A DNA stretch of 64,000 nt from an uncultured Lachnospiraceae bacterium (lineage in GTDB: Bacteria; Bacillota; Clostridia; Lachnospirales; Lachnospiraceae), in contig CASWRE010000002.1 of NCBI GenBank assembly GCA_949471785.1, positions 88,821 to 152,820 on the forward strand, given 5' to 3'. Position numbers and translations under genes: made by a program. How positions within the stretch are numbered: position 1 is the first letter of the stretch; each line of letters begins with the position of its first letter. The notes under the pieces were generated by a model. It made no database searches. It was not told the DNA's origin and was given only the letters and a program-made list of their open reading frames with translations. Shown one piece after another: positions 29,463 to 39,101 of the stretch.

Positions 29463-29882
29463 TCAGCATTCAATATGGATTTTATCAGCAATGGTTTCCG
29501 GAATCTCATGTCTGTCCAGAGATACGCTCAAAATAAAGGTCAGATCAAAAATTTTGCCAATCTTGTCCAGTTCCTGAATCGTGGCTGTGATGTCTTTCCC
29601 TTCCAGGTGGGCAACTTTCAGAAAACTGTCAAGATACATTTGCTCAAGATCATGATCCTGAGAGATAATACCGAGGATGAATCCGATAAACTCATCAGAA
29701 TTTCTGAGTCCAAAGCTTGAAGCATCGATCAGACGAATCTTATTATTCAGTTCCAGCATGTGCTTGGAGCTCTTATCAATATATACAATATTACCGTTCG
29801 CAGTCTTAATTGAAGTGTTGGCTCTGTCCAAAAGCTGCTTAGTCTTTCCTTTCCCTTTATTGCCGATAATCATTTGAACCAT
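29463..29882 (-). CDS. Small P-loop ATP-binding protein, uncharacterised
   Basis: Walker A GNKGKGKT near the N-terminus; 139 aa. Confidence 0.7.
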   Translation of the reverse strand: MVQMIIGNKGKGKTKQLLDRANTSIKTANGNIVYIDKSSKHMLELNNKIRLIDASSFGLRNSDEFIGFILGIISQDHDLEQMYLDSFLKVAHLEGKDITATIQELDKIGKIFDLTFILSVSLDRHEIPETIADKIHIEC

Positions 29883-30013
29883 AGCAGTTTCCTCCTTAGA
29901 TACTTATGTAACAGCCGCGTTATGTGCCGTTCCATTGCTTACTAAAATTATAGGATATTTGTCACATAATTACAATCTTTTTTTGGAATTTCTCATAAAA
30001 TTTATGAAGTTAT

Positions 30014-30046
30014 GTTACTGTTCGTACCTGAGGAGCGAACAGTAAC
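30014..30046. terminator. Hairpin downstream of dacF-like gene
   Basis: GTTACTGTTCG-11nt-CGAACAGTAAC perfect stem. Confidence 0.55.
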
Positions 30047-30053
30047 GAGATGG

Positions 30054-31109
30054 TTACGAGTTTATTTGGTTTAAGAGTTGATTCATGTCATCATAAAGAT
30101 TATCCTTTGTAGTGGCCCGCATCACAATAGAGATATAAGGTTCGCCGTATTTATTCTGACTCAGAATGGCCAGGCAGTTGCCGGCCAGACTGGTTGTTCC
30201 GGTTTTTCCGCCGAGAACGGTCACGCCGTTTGGCATCGCTTCCTCTCCGGTCAGATAATGATCTGTGGAATCCAGATAAATATTCGCGGTTTTATTATTT
30301 CTGGATAAGGTCATGGTATAGTTGGGTAACTGCATGGTATCCACGAAATATTCGTATTTCAGAGCTTCATTCAACATGAGATAGATATCATATACTGTCG
30401 TATAGTGATTTTTGTCGTGAAGGCCGTGAGGATTTATATAATGGGTTCCCGTAGCCCCGATCGCAAGAGCCTCCTGGTTCATCATCTCAACATAGTGATC
30501 GATGGAACCGCCCACATGGCGGGCGATAGCCATGGCGCAGTCATTACCGGAATATACTAAAAGTCCATGGAAAAGCTCATCCATACTGACCCTGTCCCCT
30601 ACTTTCAACCCGGCCACCTGAGAGCCGGATTCCAATTTCAGATCCTCTTCTGTGATGGTTACGATATCATCCATATTGCCATATTTAATGGCTACAATAG
30701 AAGTCAGTATTTTGGTGATACTGGCGGGATATACTTTTTCAAACATACTTTTACCAAAAAGAACTGTTCTGCCTCCCACATCAAACAGAGCGCCAGATTC
30801 TCCTTCATGGATGCTGAGCTCCGCATTTTCCACATCTCCGTCGGACACACACAGCCCGGCGGCAAAGGGGGTAAAACGCATCACCTCGGCGGGGTCTCCC
30901 GCAGTATTTTTGTCGATTTGATCTGCGTATGCGTAAGTCAGATCAAGATTGCGCCCCTTTTGCAGATATAAGCCGGCCAGGATACAGATCATCACAAAAA
31001 TGGTCACAAGTATCAGCGAGGCAAAAACTCTGATCCAGATTTTTCTACGCTGCCGTTTACTTTTTTTGGCTTTTTTGTTTTTTTTAGGTGTTGTATCTAT
31101 AGATTTCAC
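30054..31109 (-). CDS. D-alanyl-D-alanine carboxypeptidase (penicillin-binding protein, S11)
   Basis: YPASITKILTSIVA SxxK, YSGNDCAMA SxN-like, GGKTGTTSLAG KTG. Confidence 0.95.
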   Translation of the reverse strand: MKSIDTTPKKNKKAKKSKRQRRKIWIRVFASLILVTIFVMICILAGLYLQKGRNLDLTYAYADQIDKNTAGDPAEVMRFTPFAAGLCVSDGDVENAELSIHEGESGALFDVGGRTVLFGKSMFEKVYPASITKILTSIVAIKYGNMDDIVTITEEDLKLESGSQVAGLKVGDRVSMDELFHGLLVYSGNDCAMAIARHVGGSIDHYVEMMNQEALAIGATGTHYINPHGLHDKNHYTTVYDIYLMLNEALKYEYFVDTMQLPNYTMTLSRNNKTANIYLDSTDHYLTGEEAMPNGVTVLGGKTGTTSLAGNCLAILSQNKYGEPYISIVMRATTKDNLYDDMNQLLNQINS

Positions 31110-31488
31110 GCCAGTCCAAATCTCCTCTTTCTAATGATTTGATCAGCATTTCTGCCGTGGCCAGATTGGTTGCCAGGGGGATATTGTATAAGTCGCACTG
31201 TTTGAACAGTGTATATACATCCCGGTCATTTCTGGGGGATATGGACGGTTCTTTGAATACGATCAGCATGTCTAACTGAGATTGCTCAATAAAAAGAGCC
31301 ATCTGCTGATCTCCGCCAATTTCTCCAGCCAGAAACTTATATACGGATAAATTTGCCGCCCGTTCAATGGTTCGACCTGAGGTACCTGTAGCAAAAAGCT
31401 GATGATCTATGAGAATGCCGCGGTAGGCAATGCAGAAATCCTCCAGCAGTCCCTTTTTTGTATTATCTGCGATAAATCCTATATTCAA
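31084..31488 (-). CDS. mgsA: Methylglyoxal synthase family protein (divergent active site)
   Basis: FATGTSGRTIE, GGDQQMALFIEQSQLDMLIVF, ATNLATAEML; downstream of rodA. Confidence 0.88.
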   Translation of the reverse strand: MNIGFIADNTKKGLLEDFCIAYRGILIDHQLFATGTSGRTIERAANLSVYKFLAGEIGGDQQMALFIEQSQLDMLIVFKEPSISPRNDRDVYTLFKQCDLYNIPLATNLATAEMLIKSLERGDLDWREIYRYNT

Positions 31489-32609
31489 GCTTTCTCACCT
31501 CCTGGATATGTTCGATTCTGCAACCCCACATTCAATATGAAGCCTATACCGATATACAGGCTGACAATGGACGTAAGGCCATAGCTTACAAAAGGCAAAG
31601 GGGTACCTGTATTAGGGAACAGTCCTGTAGCCACACAGATATTAATGAAACTCTGCAAAGCGATAACAGAACCGACGCCGCAGCAAATGAGCGTGCCGGA
31701 AAGGTCTTTCGCTTTCCGGCTCGTCACAATGCACTCGATACTGATCAGAAATTCGAGTATGATCAAAGCTGCGCTTCCCAAAAAACCTAACTCCTCTCCC
31801 GCTACGGCGAAAATAAAATCTGTCTGGATCTGGGAAACGAAATTACCGTTGTTGGCGCTGACTTCATTGTTTTTCAGTCCTTTTCCTTTCAACTGTCCTG
31901 AGCCAATGGCGATGATGGAATTTTCCTGCTGGGTATTATCCTGCTGATATTCCTCCTCGTCGGGATAGAAAAAAGCCATAACTCTGTTCTTCTGGTATTC
32001 TTTTATAATTGGCAGATCTGTCTGCGTGACCAGAACGAGATATATAATAAGGAGCGGTATCACTGCCAGGATTGTACCGCCGATAATTTTATAGCTCAAT
32101 CCGGACACATACATCAGGAGACCAAAAACTGCTATCAGTGTAATCGTATTTTTCAGATCCGGCTGTATCAGAACCAGTGTCAGAGGCAGAGCCAGCAGGA
32201 CAATAGACATAAAAATGGTTTTTATCGTATTCAAATTGTTTTCATGATCCATCAGAAACCGGGCAAAAAACAAGATCAGCATGATTTTCGCAGGTTCAGT
32301 GGGCTGAAATTGAAAACCGAAAATATTCAGCCATCGTGTTGCCCCTCCGGTGGTTTTGCCGGCCAGACGGACGATTAAAAGCAGCACGCTGTTAAAAATA
32401 TAGATCAGCCAGTAAAAATTCAATACCCAGCTATAATCAATCAACGACACAATGATCATGGCCACAATCCCCAGGGCCACGCCGAAAATCTGCCGGTTCT
32501 GCAGAGATTCTTTGGCGCTGCCGACTAAAGCCACGCCCATGGCGCTGGTAAGTAACAACCAGAAAACAAGCCGAAAATTATAGTTTTTTAAACGATATAG
32601 TCTTAGCAT
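31485..32609 (-). CDS. rodA: Rod shape-determining protein RodA (SEDS)
   Basis: FQPTEPAKIMLILFFARFL, GELGFLGS, PLPFVSYGLTSIVSLYIGIG. Confidence 0.95.
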   Translation of the reverse strand: MLRLYRLKNYNFRLVFWLLLTSAMGVALVGSAKESLQNRQIFGVALGIVAMIIVSLIDYSWVLNFYWLIYIFNSVLLLIVRLAGKTTGGATRWLNIFGFQFQPTEPAKIMLILFFARFLMDHENNLNTIKTIFMSIVLLALPLTLVLIQPDLKNTITLIAVFGLLMYVSGLSYKIIGGTILAVIPLLIIYLVLVTQTDLPIIKEYQKNRVMAFFYPDEEEYQQDNTQQENSIIAIGSGQLKGKGLKNNEVSANNGNFVSQIQTDFIFAVAGEELGFLGSAALIILEFLISIECIVTSRKAKDLSGTLICCGVGSVIALQSFINICVATGLFPNTGTPLPFVSYGLTSIVSLYIGIGFILNVGLQNRTYPGGEKA

Positions 32610-32647
32610 ACGTACACCTTATTTCTGTAAATCAAGAAACTTTCGCT

Positions 32648-32890
32648 TTACATATGGAACCTCTGGGCCGCCTCTTTTAACGGCAGATACGCCGTAATGA
32701 CCGGCGGTTTTTGAGAGACCCGGAAATCAACATGCTCCTGATCCACGGATATGTAACGGGACACAGAACTGATGATATCTTTTTTCAACATTTTCAGAAG
32801 ATCCGGGGAACAGCCCATACGGTCCGACAGAATCAGTATCTTTAAACGGTCTTTGGCAACGTGACAAGATTTTTTTCCGCGAAAAAACAT
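32648..32890 (-). CDS. minE: Cell division topological specificity factor MinE
   Basis: AKDRLKILILSDRMGCSPDLLKMLKKDIISSVSRYI. Confidence 0.93.
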   Translation of the reverse strand: MFFRGKKSCHVAKDRLKILILSDRMGCSPDLLKMLKKDIISSVSRYISVDQEHVDFRVSQKPPVITAYLPLKEAAQRFHM

Positions 32891-32911
32891 CGCACAGCAC
32901 CTCCGATACTT

Positions 32912-33691
32912 TTATTTTCTGAACAGACGGTTCCAGAAACGTTTTTTACCCTGAATATCCAGATAGGGAACCTCCTCTCCCATCAGCCTGCGGCTGATAT
33001 TCTGAAATGCGCGGCCGCTTAAAGAATCCTGTCCGGCCACCGTCTCTCCGCGATTGGTGGATATGACGATATCCTCATCGTCGGGAACCACCCCGATCAT
33101 GGGAATTGCCAGAATCTCTTCCACATCTTCTACGGACATCATATCTCCGTTTTTTACCATATCGGGTCGGATACGGTTGATAATAATATGGACTTTTGTC
33201 ATCTCATTGGCTTCCAGAAGACCGATAATCCGGTCGGCATCGCGGATGGCGGATACTTCCGGCGTGGTTACAACCAGAGCCCGGTCGGCCCCGGCAATGG
33301 CGTTTTTAAACCCCTGCTCAATGCCGGCGGGACAATCCAGAAGCACATAGTCAAATTCCTTGCGCAGATCATCGCAGAGCTTCACCATCTGCTCCGGTTC
33401 TACAGAAGATTTGTCCCTGGTCTGGGCTGCCGGAAGCAAAAAAAGATTGGTGTAACGCTTGTCCCGGATTAGAGCCTGCTTTAACCGGCAGTTTCCTTCG
33501 ATCACATCTACCAGATTGTAGACAATCCGATTTTCCAGGCCGATGACCACATCCAGATTACGCAGGCCGATATCCGTGTCCACCATGACGGTTTTCTTGT
33601 CTGCCATGGCCAGACCGGCCCCCAGATTTGCTGCGGTAGTTGTCTTGCCAACCCCGCCTTTTCCTGATGTAATGACGATTACCTCACTCAT
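32912..33691 (-). CDS. minD: Septum site-determining protein MinD
   Basis: VITSGKGGVGKTTTAANLGAGLA deviant Walker A; C-terminal amphipathic KKRFWNRLFRK. Confidence 0.97.
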   Translation of the reverse strand: MSEVIVITSGKGGVGKTTTAANLGAGLAMADKKTVMVDTDIGLRNLDVVIGLENRIVYNLVDVIEGNCRLKQALIRDKRYTNLFLLPAAQTRDKSSVEPEQMVKLCDDLRKEFDYVLLDCPAGIEQGFKNAIAGADRALVVTTPEVSAIRDADRIIGLLEANEMTKVHIIINRIRPDMVKNGDMMSVEDVEEILAIPMIGVVPDDEDIVISTNRGETVAGQDSLSGRAFQNISRRLMGEEVPYLDIQGKKRFWNRLFRK

Positions 33692-33736
33692 AAAACATCC
33701 TCCTCTTTTTACGCTGTCTTCTGTACATTTTGATTC

Positions 33737-36658
33737 TTAATCGTGCTGTTCATTAGAAGCGTCACTGATAGTCGCTTTACCTGTGAGTATTTCCTCGTCT
33801 TCTTTTAGCTTAAAGTAATAATTAAATACATCCTTGGCGATCATGGCCGCATTTGTTGAGGAGTAGCCATGGGCCACACGGACGCAGATTGCCATCTCGG
33901 GACTGTCAAAGGGCGCATATCCGATGAATACGCCGTGGGGAGAACGGTTTTTGCTCTCCTGAGCCGTTCCCGTTTTTCCGGCCACCTCCACATCCAGATC
34001 ATCGTAATAATTCTTTGTGGCGATCACCTGGCGCATGCCTTCATGAACGATATCCCATACGTTTTGATCCACTTCCAGAACACTTTCTACCTCCGCCTTA
34101 TAGTCTTCCAGCAGATTGCCGTCTGAATCGGTGGCTTTATCCAGGATGGTCATCTTATAGCTTACGCCACCGCTGGCTAAGGTGGATACATAGCGGGCCA
34201 ACTGTGAAGTCGTATAGTTATGGGTACCCTGTCCGATGGCGGAAGGGATCGGCATACTGTTGGAGATCTGAGGATCACTTTCGGAGATCTCAATACCGGA
34301 ATTTTTATCCATATTAAATACTTTACAGTATTTTTGGATCATATCCATAGCCTGCACTTCGCTGAACACTCCCTTATTGTTGGTGCCCAGCTGGTAAGCG
34401 GCGTCACAGAAAAAAACGTTGCAGGATTCTTTGATAGCCTCAACCATATTCAGATCTCCGTGACCCCAGCGGTTCCAGCACCGCAGCGGAGAACCGGTAA
34501 TTTTATCAAAAGTACCGGTACAGTCTATTTCCGTATCTTCTGTCAGAATGCCCTCTGTCAGAGCGCCCACCGCTGTCACGGGCTTAAATGTAGAGCCTGG
34601 CGCCGTCTTCTGCTGGGTAGCTTTATTATAGAAGGGTTCGGACAAATCATTCAACAGCTGATTGTAGTAATCAGCATCCATGGTGTTGGCCAGCTTGTTG
34701 TTATCATAACCCGGATAAGAAACCACTGCCCGAAACTCGCCTGTGTTGGGATCTGTAATTACGGCCGAACCGGAACAGGGGTCTAGGGCCAGCTGTGCCG
34801 GAGTAAGTTCAAGATTTGTGATTTTCGCACGCATAAAATCGTAGGCCGTCAGATCGCCGGATGAAAGCCGGTTATAAGTGTCGCTGTCTTCTTTCAGGAT
34901 GCCCTGGTCATACAGGGTCATACACAGTTCTGAGGGCCGAATCTTGTCATCCAACAGCAAATATTTGTAGATGATTTTGGAAAACCCGCTGTCGGATTTC
35001 AGATAATCCTGAACATAAGCGGACAGGGCGGCCAGAATTTCGTCTGTGGCCAGATAATCCGTGTTTTCTGCAATAATGGAGACATCCACCCAGTTTTTGC
35101 TGACTGCATAGCTCAGATAATCATAGAGGGAGATTTTTTCCTCTGTAGTCCATGCTTTGTAGGTGTCGTCGGATTTATCGACGGCATTACTGATCAGTAT
35201 TCCCGTATCCGACAACATTTCATTGACGATATAGCTCTGGTATGCCTTGTACTCGTTGGAAAGCTCCTTATAGGGAGTCTGTTCATCCCCGCTCAACTGC
35301 CTGTTCAATTTTTCAAAAATGTTTGCCTGCTCGTCTTCAAAAATGCTGTTGATCTTTTTTTCCTTTTCGCTGGCATCCGCTGCGGAAAAATGATGATAAT
35401 CTACAATATTGTTGTTGATCAGCGAAAAATAGGCATCATATATGGCAATGGGAATAGATGACGTATCCGTATCGTCCCCCACATTAAATTCTTTGATATT
35501 TTGCAGGTTCGTAAGCAGGATACCGGCAATTCTCTGTTCAAGGATATGGTAGGTGGCTATCTGAAGATTGGTATCGATGGTGAGGTACACATCGTTGCCC
35601 TGAACGGGAGCTACCCGGGATTCTTCGTCAATCTCCAATACTTTGCCCAGATTATCTACGGAAACTGTTTCTTTGCCGTCTACACCCTGAAGAACGGTCT
35701 CCATCTGCTGTTCGATACCGGATTTGCCGATGATGGAAGTAGAATTATATTTGTCACTCTCTTCTCTCAGCTCCTCCAGTTCCTCTGTGGACGCCTTTCC
35801 GGTGTAGCCGATAATCGAGGCAAAATAGAGACTGTCATTATAGACTCTTTTGGAATCCTCCACCACATCCACTCCCTGCAGGGTGGCCTGGCTTTCCATG
35901 ACTGCCGCCACTGTTTCTTCAGACACATCCGTGGCAATCGTAACCGGAAGATATTTCTGGTAACTGGTGGTAAAAAGCTGGTAACGGATACAGGCAATTT
36001 TCAGGATTTCTTCCTTGGTCAGTTCAGCCGGGAAGCCGACTTCCTCCAGTTCTTCGGCTGTATAAGGCTTTTTACTGGTGTCTGGTTTGCCGTCGGGCAG
36101 GATCATAAAAGAATTACTCAGACTGCTGCCAACCAGGCCCTGCATCAGCTCTTCTGCCGTGGCCTCCGCCTGTTGGGGCGTCATATCTTCAATCTTCTGT
36201 TTGCCGTAAACATCGGCTTTGAAACGGGCCAGAGTCACTCCCTCTACACTGTATTTATAATTTCCGTGCTCATCCAGAGCGATATGAAAATCTGTATTGA
36301 TCGTATCGCCATTTTCTTCAATAGTCTGGATCAGCCGGTATATTTCGCTGTTCAGGCTCAGATTTTTACTGCGGGTAGAGCTGTAGGAGCCATTATCTTC
36401 CAGAGTAACAGAATAGGATAAGACATTATAGGCCAACAGCTTGCCATTACGGTCAAAGATATTGCCACGGGTACTTTTTATACCTCTTTCCTTGGTAGTC
36501 TGAATGGAAAAACGGTTTGCATAAGTCGCGCCGTTGATAATTTGCAGGTCATACAGCTTATGAATCAGTATGCCTGCCAGACAGACGAAAAAAAGTATCA
36601 GTACGGTGGTTCGTTTCAATGCAATTTTTTTGAAAAAAGATTTTATTTTTTTAGCCAT
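33737..36658 (-). CDS. Penicillin-binding protein 2 (class B, elongation) with large insertion
   Basis: APGSTFKP SxxK, SCN, AGKTGTAQ; N-terminal TM and dimerisation region; between minD and mreD. Confidence 0.95.
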   Translation of the reverse strand: MAKKIKSFFKKIALKRTTVLILFFVCLAGILIHKLYDLQIINGATYANRFSIQTTKERGIKSTRGNIFDRNGKLLAYNVLSYSVTLEDNGSYSSTRSKNLSLNSEIYRLIQTIEENGDTINTDFHIALDEHGNYKYSVEGVTLARFKADVYGKQKIEDMTPQQAEATAEELMQGLVGSSLSNSFMILPDGKPDTSKKPYTAEELEEVGFPAELTKEEILKIACIRYQLFTTSYQKYLPVTIATDVSEETVAAVMESQATLQGVDVVEDSKRVYNDSLYFASIIGYTGKASTEELEELREESDKYNSTSIIGKSGIEQQMETVLQGVDGKETVSVDNLGKVLEIDEESRVAPVQGNDVYLTIDTNLQIATYHILEQRIAGILLTNLQNIKEFNVGDDTDTSSIPIAIYDAYFSLINNNIVDYHHFSAADASEKEKKINSIFEDEQANIFEKLNRQLSGDEQTPYKELSNEYKAYQSYIVNEMLSDTGILISNAVDKSDDTYKAWTTEEKISLYDYLSYAVSKNWVDVSIIAENTDYLATDEILAALSAYVQDYLKSDSGFSKIIYKYLLLDDKIRPSELCMTLYDQGILKEDSDTYNRLSSGDLTAYDFMRAKITNLELTPAQLALDPCSGSAVITDPNTGEFRAVVSYPGYDNNKLANTMDADYYNQLLNDLSEPFYNKATQQKTAPGSTFKPVTAVGALTEGILTEDTEIDCTGTFDKITGSPLRCWNRWGHGDLNMVEAIKESCNVFFCDAAYQLGTNNKGVFSEVQAMDMIQKYCKVFNMDKNSGIEISESDPQISNSMPIPSAIGQGTHNYTTSQLARYVSTLASGGVSYKMTILDKATDSDGNLLEDYKAEVESVLEVDQNVWDIVHEGMRQVIATKNYYDDLDVEVAGKTGTAQESKNRSPHGVFIGYAPFDSPEMAICVRVAHGYSSTNAAMIAKDVFNYYFKLKEDEEILTGKATISDASNEQHD

Positions 36659-37170
36659 GGTAATCTCTGACCTTCCCTTTCGTTTCCTGTTGTCAGATTA
36701 TTGATTCGATAATAGATTCGATAGAGAATCAGCGTCACTAGGGTTGTGTAAACCACTTCCGGGATTATGATGTGCCATACATAATAGAATGTCTGGGTCC
36801 TTCCCCGTAAAAGGAACTGAGATCCATAGATCACCAGTCCATATGCCAGATCGCTGATGGCAACCAGCACCATGGGCACCTTCACATCATCGTCATAGTA
36901 AACTTTGCAGAGCATACCGTTGAGGAAACCGATATACATGTATACAAGGGCATAAAAGCCCAGTAAGTCACCGTAAAAGATGTCAATCATCAGGCCGGAA
37001 AAAAAGCCGGTAAAAAGTCCCGCTTTCTTTCCGCGCATGAAACCGTTAGACACTGTCAGGATCAGCAGCAGGTTCGGGACCACCGAAGCGATGGAGATCG
37101 CCGGAAACAATGTGGTCTGCAGGAGAAAGGTTAAAAATATTTCAAGGGCTGTCACTACTTTTTGAATCAT
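36643..37170 (-). CDS. mreD: Rod shape-determining protein MreD
   Basis: Multi-TM 175 aa, PNLLLILTVSNGFMRGKKAGLFTGFFSGLMIDIFYG; between mreC and pbp2. Confidence 0.9.
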   Translation of the reverse strand: MIQKVVTALEIFLTFLLQTTLFPAISIASVVPNLLLILTVSNGFMRGKKAGLFTGFFSGLMIDIFYGDLLGFYALVYMYIGFLNGMLCKVYYDDDVKVPMVLVAISDLAYGLVIYGSQFLLRGRTQTFYYVWHIIIPEVVYTTLVTLILYRIYYRINNLTTGNEREGQRLPWLKK

Positions 37171-38024
37171 TTCTTTTCTCCAGTTTTCTTTAGTTCCTTA
37201 ATCACAAGCACTTCCTGCAGGTGTCGGAAATCTACCACCGGAATCAGATATCCGTATTTGGTCAGATTATTGGAATCGTAATTGATCTCGCTGATATAGC
37301 CAATCAGGATTCCTTTTAAAAATTTGTCGCTGATATTGGAAGTAACGATCTTGTCCCCCACGCTTACCAGATCCTCTGTGTCGCTGAGCTGGATGAAGTT
37401 CAGCTTGCCGTCCTCGATCAGTGTCAAATCTCCCGCTACCAGACAATTGTCCAGCGTGGAGGATACCATGGCGCTGACATTACTGGCATCGTCAATAATG
37501 GTGCGGACCGCGGCCCAGTCAGGACCCGCCTCGGTAACAATACCGCAGAGCCCGCCGCCCGCAATCACATTCATATCTACTTCAATGCCGTCTTTCGTGC
37601 CCTTATCGATTGTAAAGGTGTTATACCAGTTTCCGGGATTTTTCGATATGACAGAAGCAGCCACTTTATCATACTCTGCGTAATCCATATCCAGAGAATA
37701 CAGACTTTCGAATCTTTCCAGCTTGTCCTGATCCTGTAAAAGCAGATTGTTCTGCTCGGTCAGGGTATCCACTTTTTGCTGCAGCTCTTCATTTTCCTGC
37801 TGCAGAGCGCGGATATCCTCGAAGCCACGTCCCTGATTATACAGCCAGTTGCCGATGCTGTTGATTCCTTTCTGGAAAGGGACCACGGCATAACCGGCTA
37901 CGGATTGGACGGAATCCAGAGGAAGGCGGGCCGTATAGGCAAATAGGAGCAGAGCGACACAGAGAATCGTCATAACCACCAATATATTTTTACTTCTAAA
38001 GGACAGTTTTTTCCTGTTTTTCAT
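37167..38024 (-). CDS. mreC: Rod shape-determining protein MreC
   Basis: N-terminal TM, coiled coil, ASVISKNPGNWYNTFTIDKGTKDGIEVDMNVI. Confidence 0.95.
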   Translation of the reverse strand: MKNRKKLSFRSKNILVVMTILCVALLLFAYTARLPLDSVQSVAGYAVVPFQKGINSIGNWLYNQGRGFEDIRALQQENEELQQKVDTLTEQNNLLLQDQDKLERFESLYSLDMDYAEYDKVAASVISKNPGNWYNTFTIDKGTKDGIEVDMNVIAGGGLCGIVTEAGPDWAAVRTIIDDASNVSAMVSSTLDNCLVAGDLTLIEDGKLNFIQLSDTEDLVSVGDKIVTSNISDKFLKGILIGYISEINYDSNNLTKYGYLIPVVDFRHLQEVLVIKELKKTGEKK

Positions 38025-38042
38025 AAATAATCTATTCCCCGT

Positions 38043-39080
38043 TTAAAGATAGCTTTGTTTTTTACGTTTTTGCTTTTTTGCCGGAAAAGCCCAGGCTTTC
38101 CTCAGGTCATGAGAGAGCAGAATTTCCCTGAGGCCATGAATGGTACCCTCGTCAGAAAATTGGGATACAACCACAGGACAATCCAGCTCATCGGCCAGAT
38201 AGCGGTCGATACCGGGCATGGCTGAAGTACCTCCCATTAAATGAAAACCCTCTTTCTGGACATACTCCCTGACCTGAGGCGGCGTACGTTCCATAACCGT
38301 GCGGATTTCCTCTGCGATCCGTGCCATAGTACGGCGGCAGGCCTCGCTGACCACGCCCTCCGTCACCGGTATCTCTTTGGGAAGGCCGGTGACGGAGCTG
38401 ATACCGATAACTTTTCGGGCTTCTTTTCTGTCATGCCCCAGATCAGCCATGGATGTCTTCAGGCGGACAGCCGTGCGTCGACCGATAAAAAGCTGCTGTT
38501 TACGGCGTACATCGTCTACAATAGCCTGATCCAGCGTATAGCCACCCAGAGGACAGACACGGCTTAAGATCACTCTGGCATCCGCAATCACAGATATTTC
38601 CGTGCTTTGCGCGCCGATATTGACGATCATTTCACCTTTTGTAGTTTTGATGGAAATCCCCAGAGCCACCGCATCGGCAATGGGCCGATAGACGAGATAC
38701 ACTTTGCTTTTGCGAAGCTCACCGACCCTTGCAAGAGAATAGTAGGCTCTCTTTTCAATCTCGGTCATATCGGTTGGTACGGCAAAAAACAGCAGCGGGT
38801 CTTTACCAACGAACCGGCCTGTTTTTTTGAGAAGTGTATAGAGAATAATCTCCAGATGTGTGATATCTGCGATCATACCGTCTGCCATAGGGGTGGATAC
38901 ACGGATGTTTTCCGGCGTTTTTTCGTACATTTCATAAGCCTCGTTACCTGCAGCCAGGTAGGAGTCTCTGTCTATGACAGCAATCATATTCTTTTCTTTA
39001 ACGATGGTATCCCGTTTTACAGCGTAGATTTTCACTACGTCACTGCCGAGATCTATGCCATATTCCTGCCGAAATATCAT
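38043..39080 (-). CDS. MreB-family actin homologue (divergent nucleotide site)
   Basis: YGIDLGSDVVKIY, RPIADAVALGI, IVNIGAQSTEISV, VTGLPKEIPVT, HLMGGTSAMPGIDRYLADEL; first gene of mreBCD. Confidence 0.92.
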   Translation of the reverse strand: MIFRQEYGIDLGSDVVKIYAVKRDTIVKEKNMIAVIDRDSYLAAGNEAYEMYEKTPENIRVSTPMADGMIADITHLEIILYTLLKKTGRFVGKDPLLFFAVPTDMTEIEKRAYYSLARVGELRKSKVYLVYRPIADAVALGISIKTTKGEMIVNIGAQSTEISVIADARVILSRVCPLGGYTLDQAIVDDVRRKQQLFIGRRTAVRLKTSMADLGHDRKEARKVIGISSVTGLPKEIPVTEGVVSEACRRTMARIAEEIRTVMERTPPQVREYVQKEGFHLMGGTSAMPGIDRYLADELDCPVVVSQFSDEGTIHGLREILLSHDLRKAWAFPAKKQKRKKQSYL

Positions 39081-39101
39081 GTAAATCCTTTCAAAACCAA
39101 G

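Noticed and set aside
35501-36421. 306-aa + strand ORF antisense to PBP2
   Set aside because: Lies wholly within a confidently assigned minus-strand gene; no RBS or recognisable domain; typical mirror ORF.
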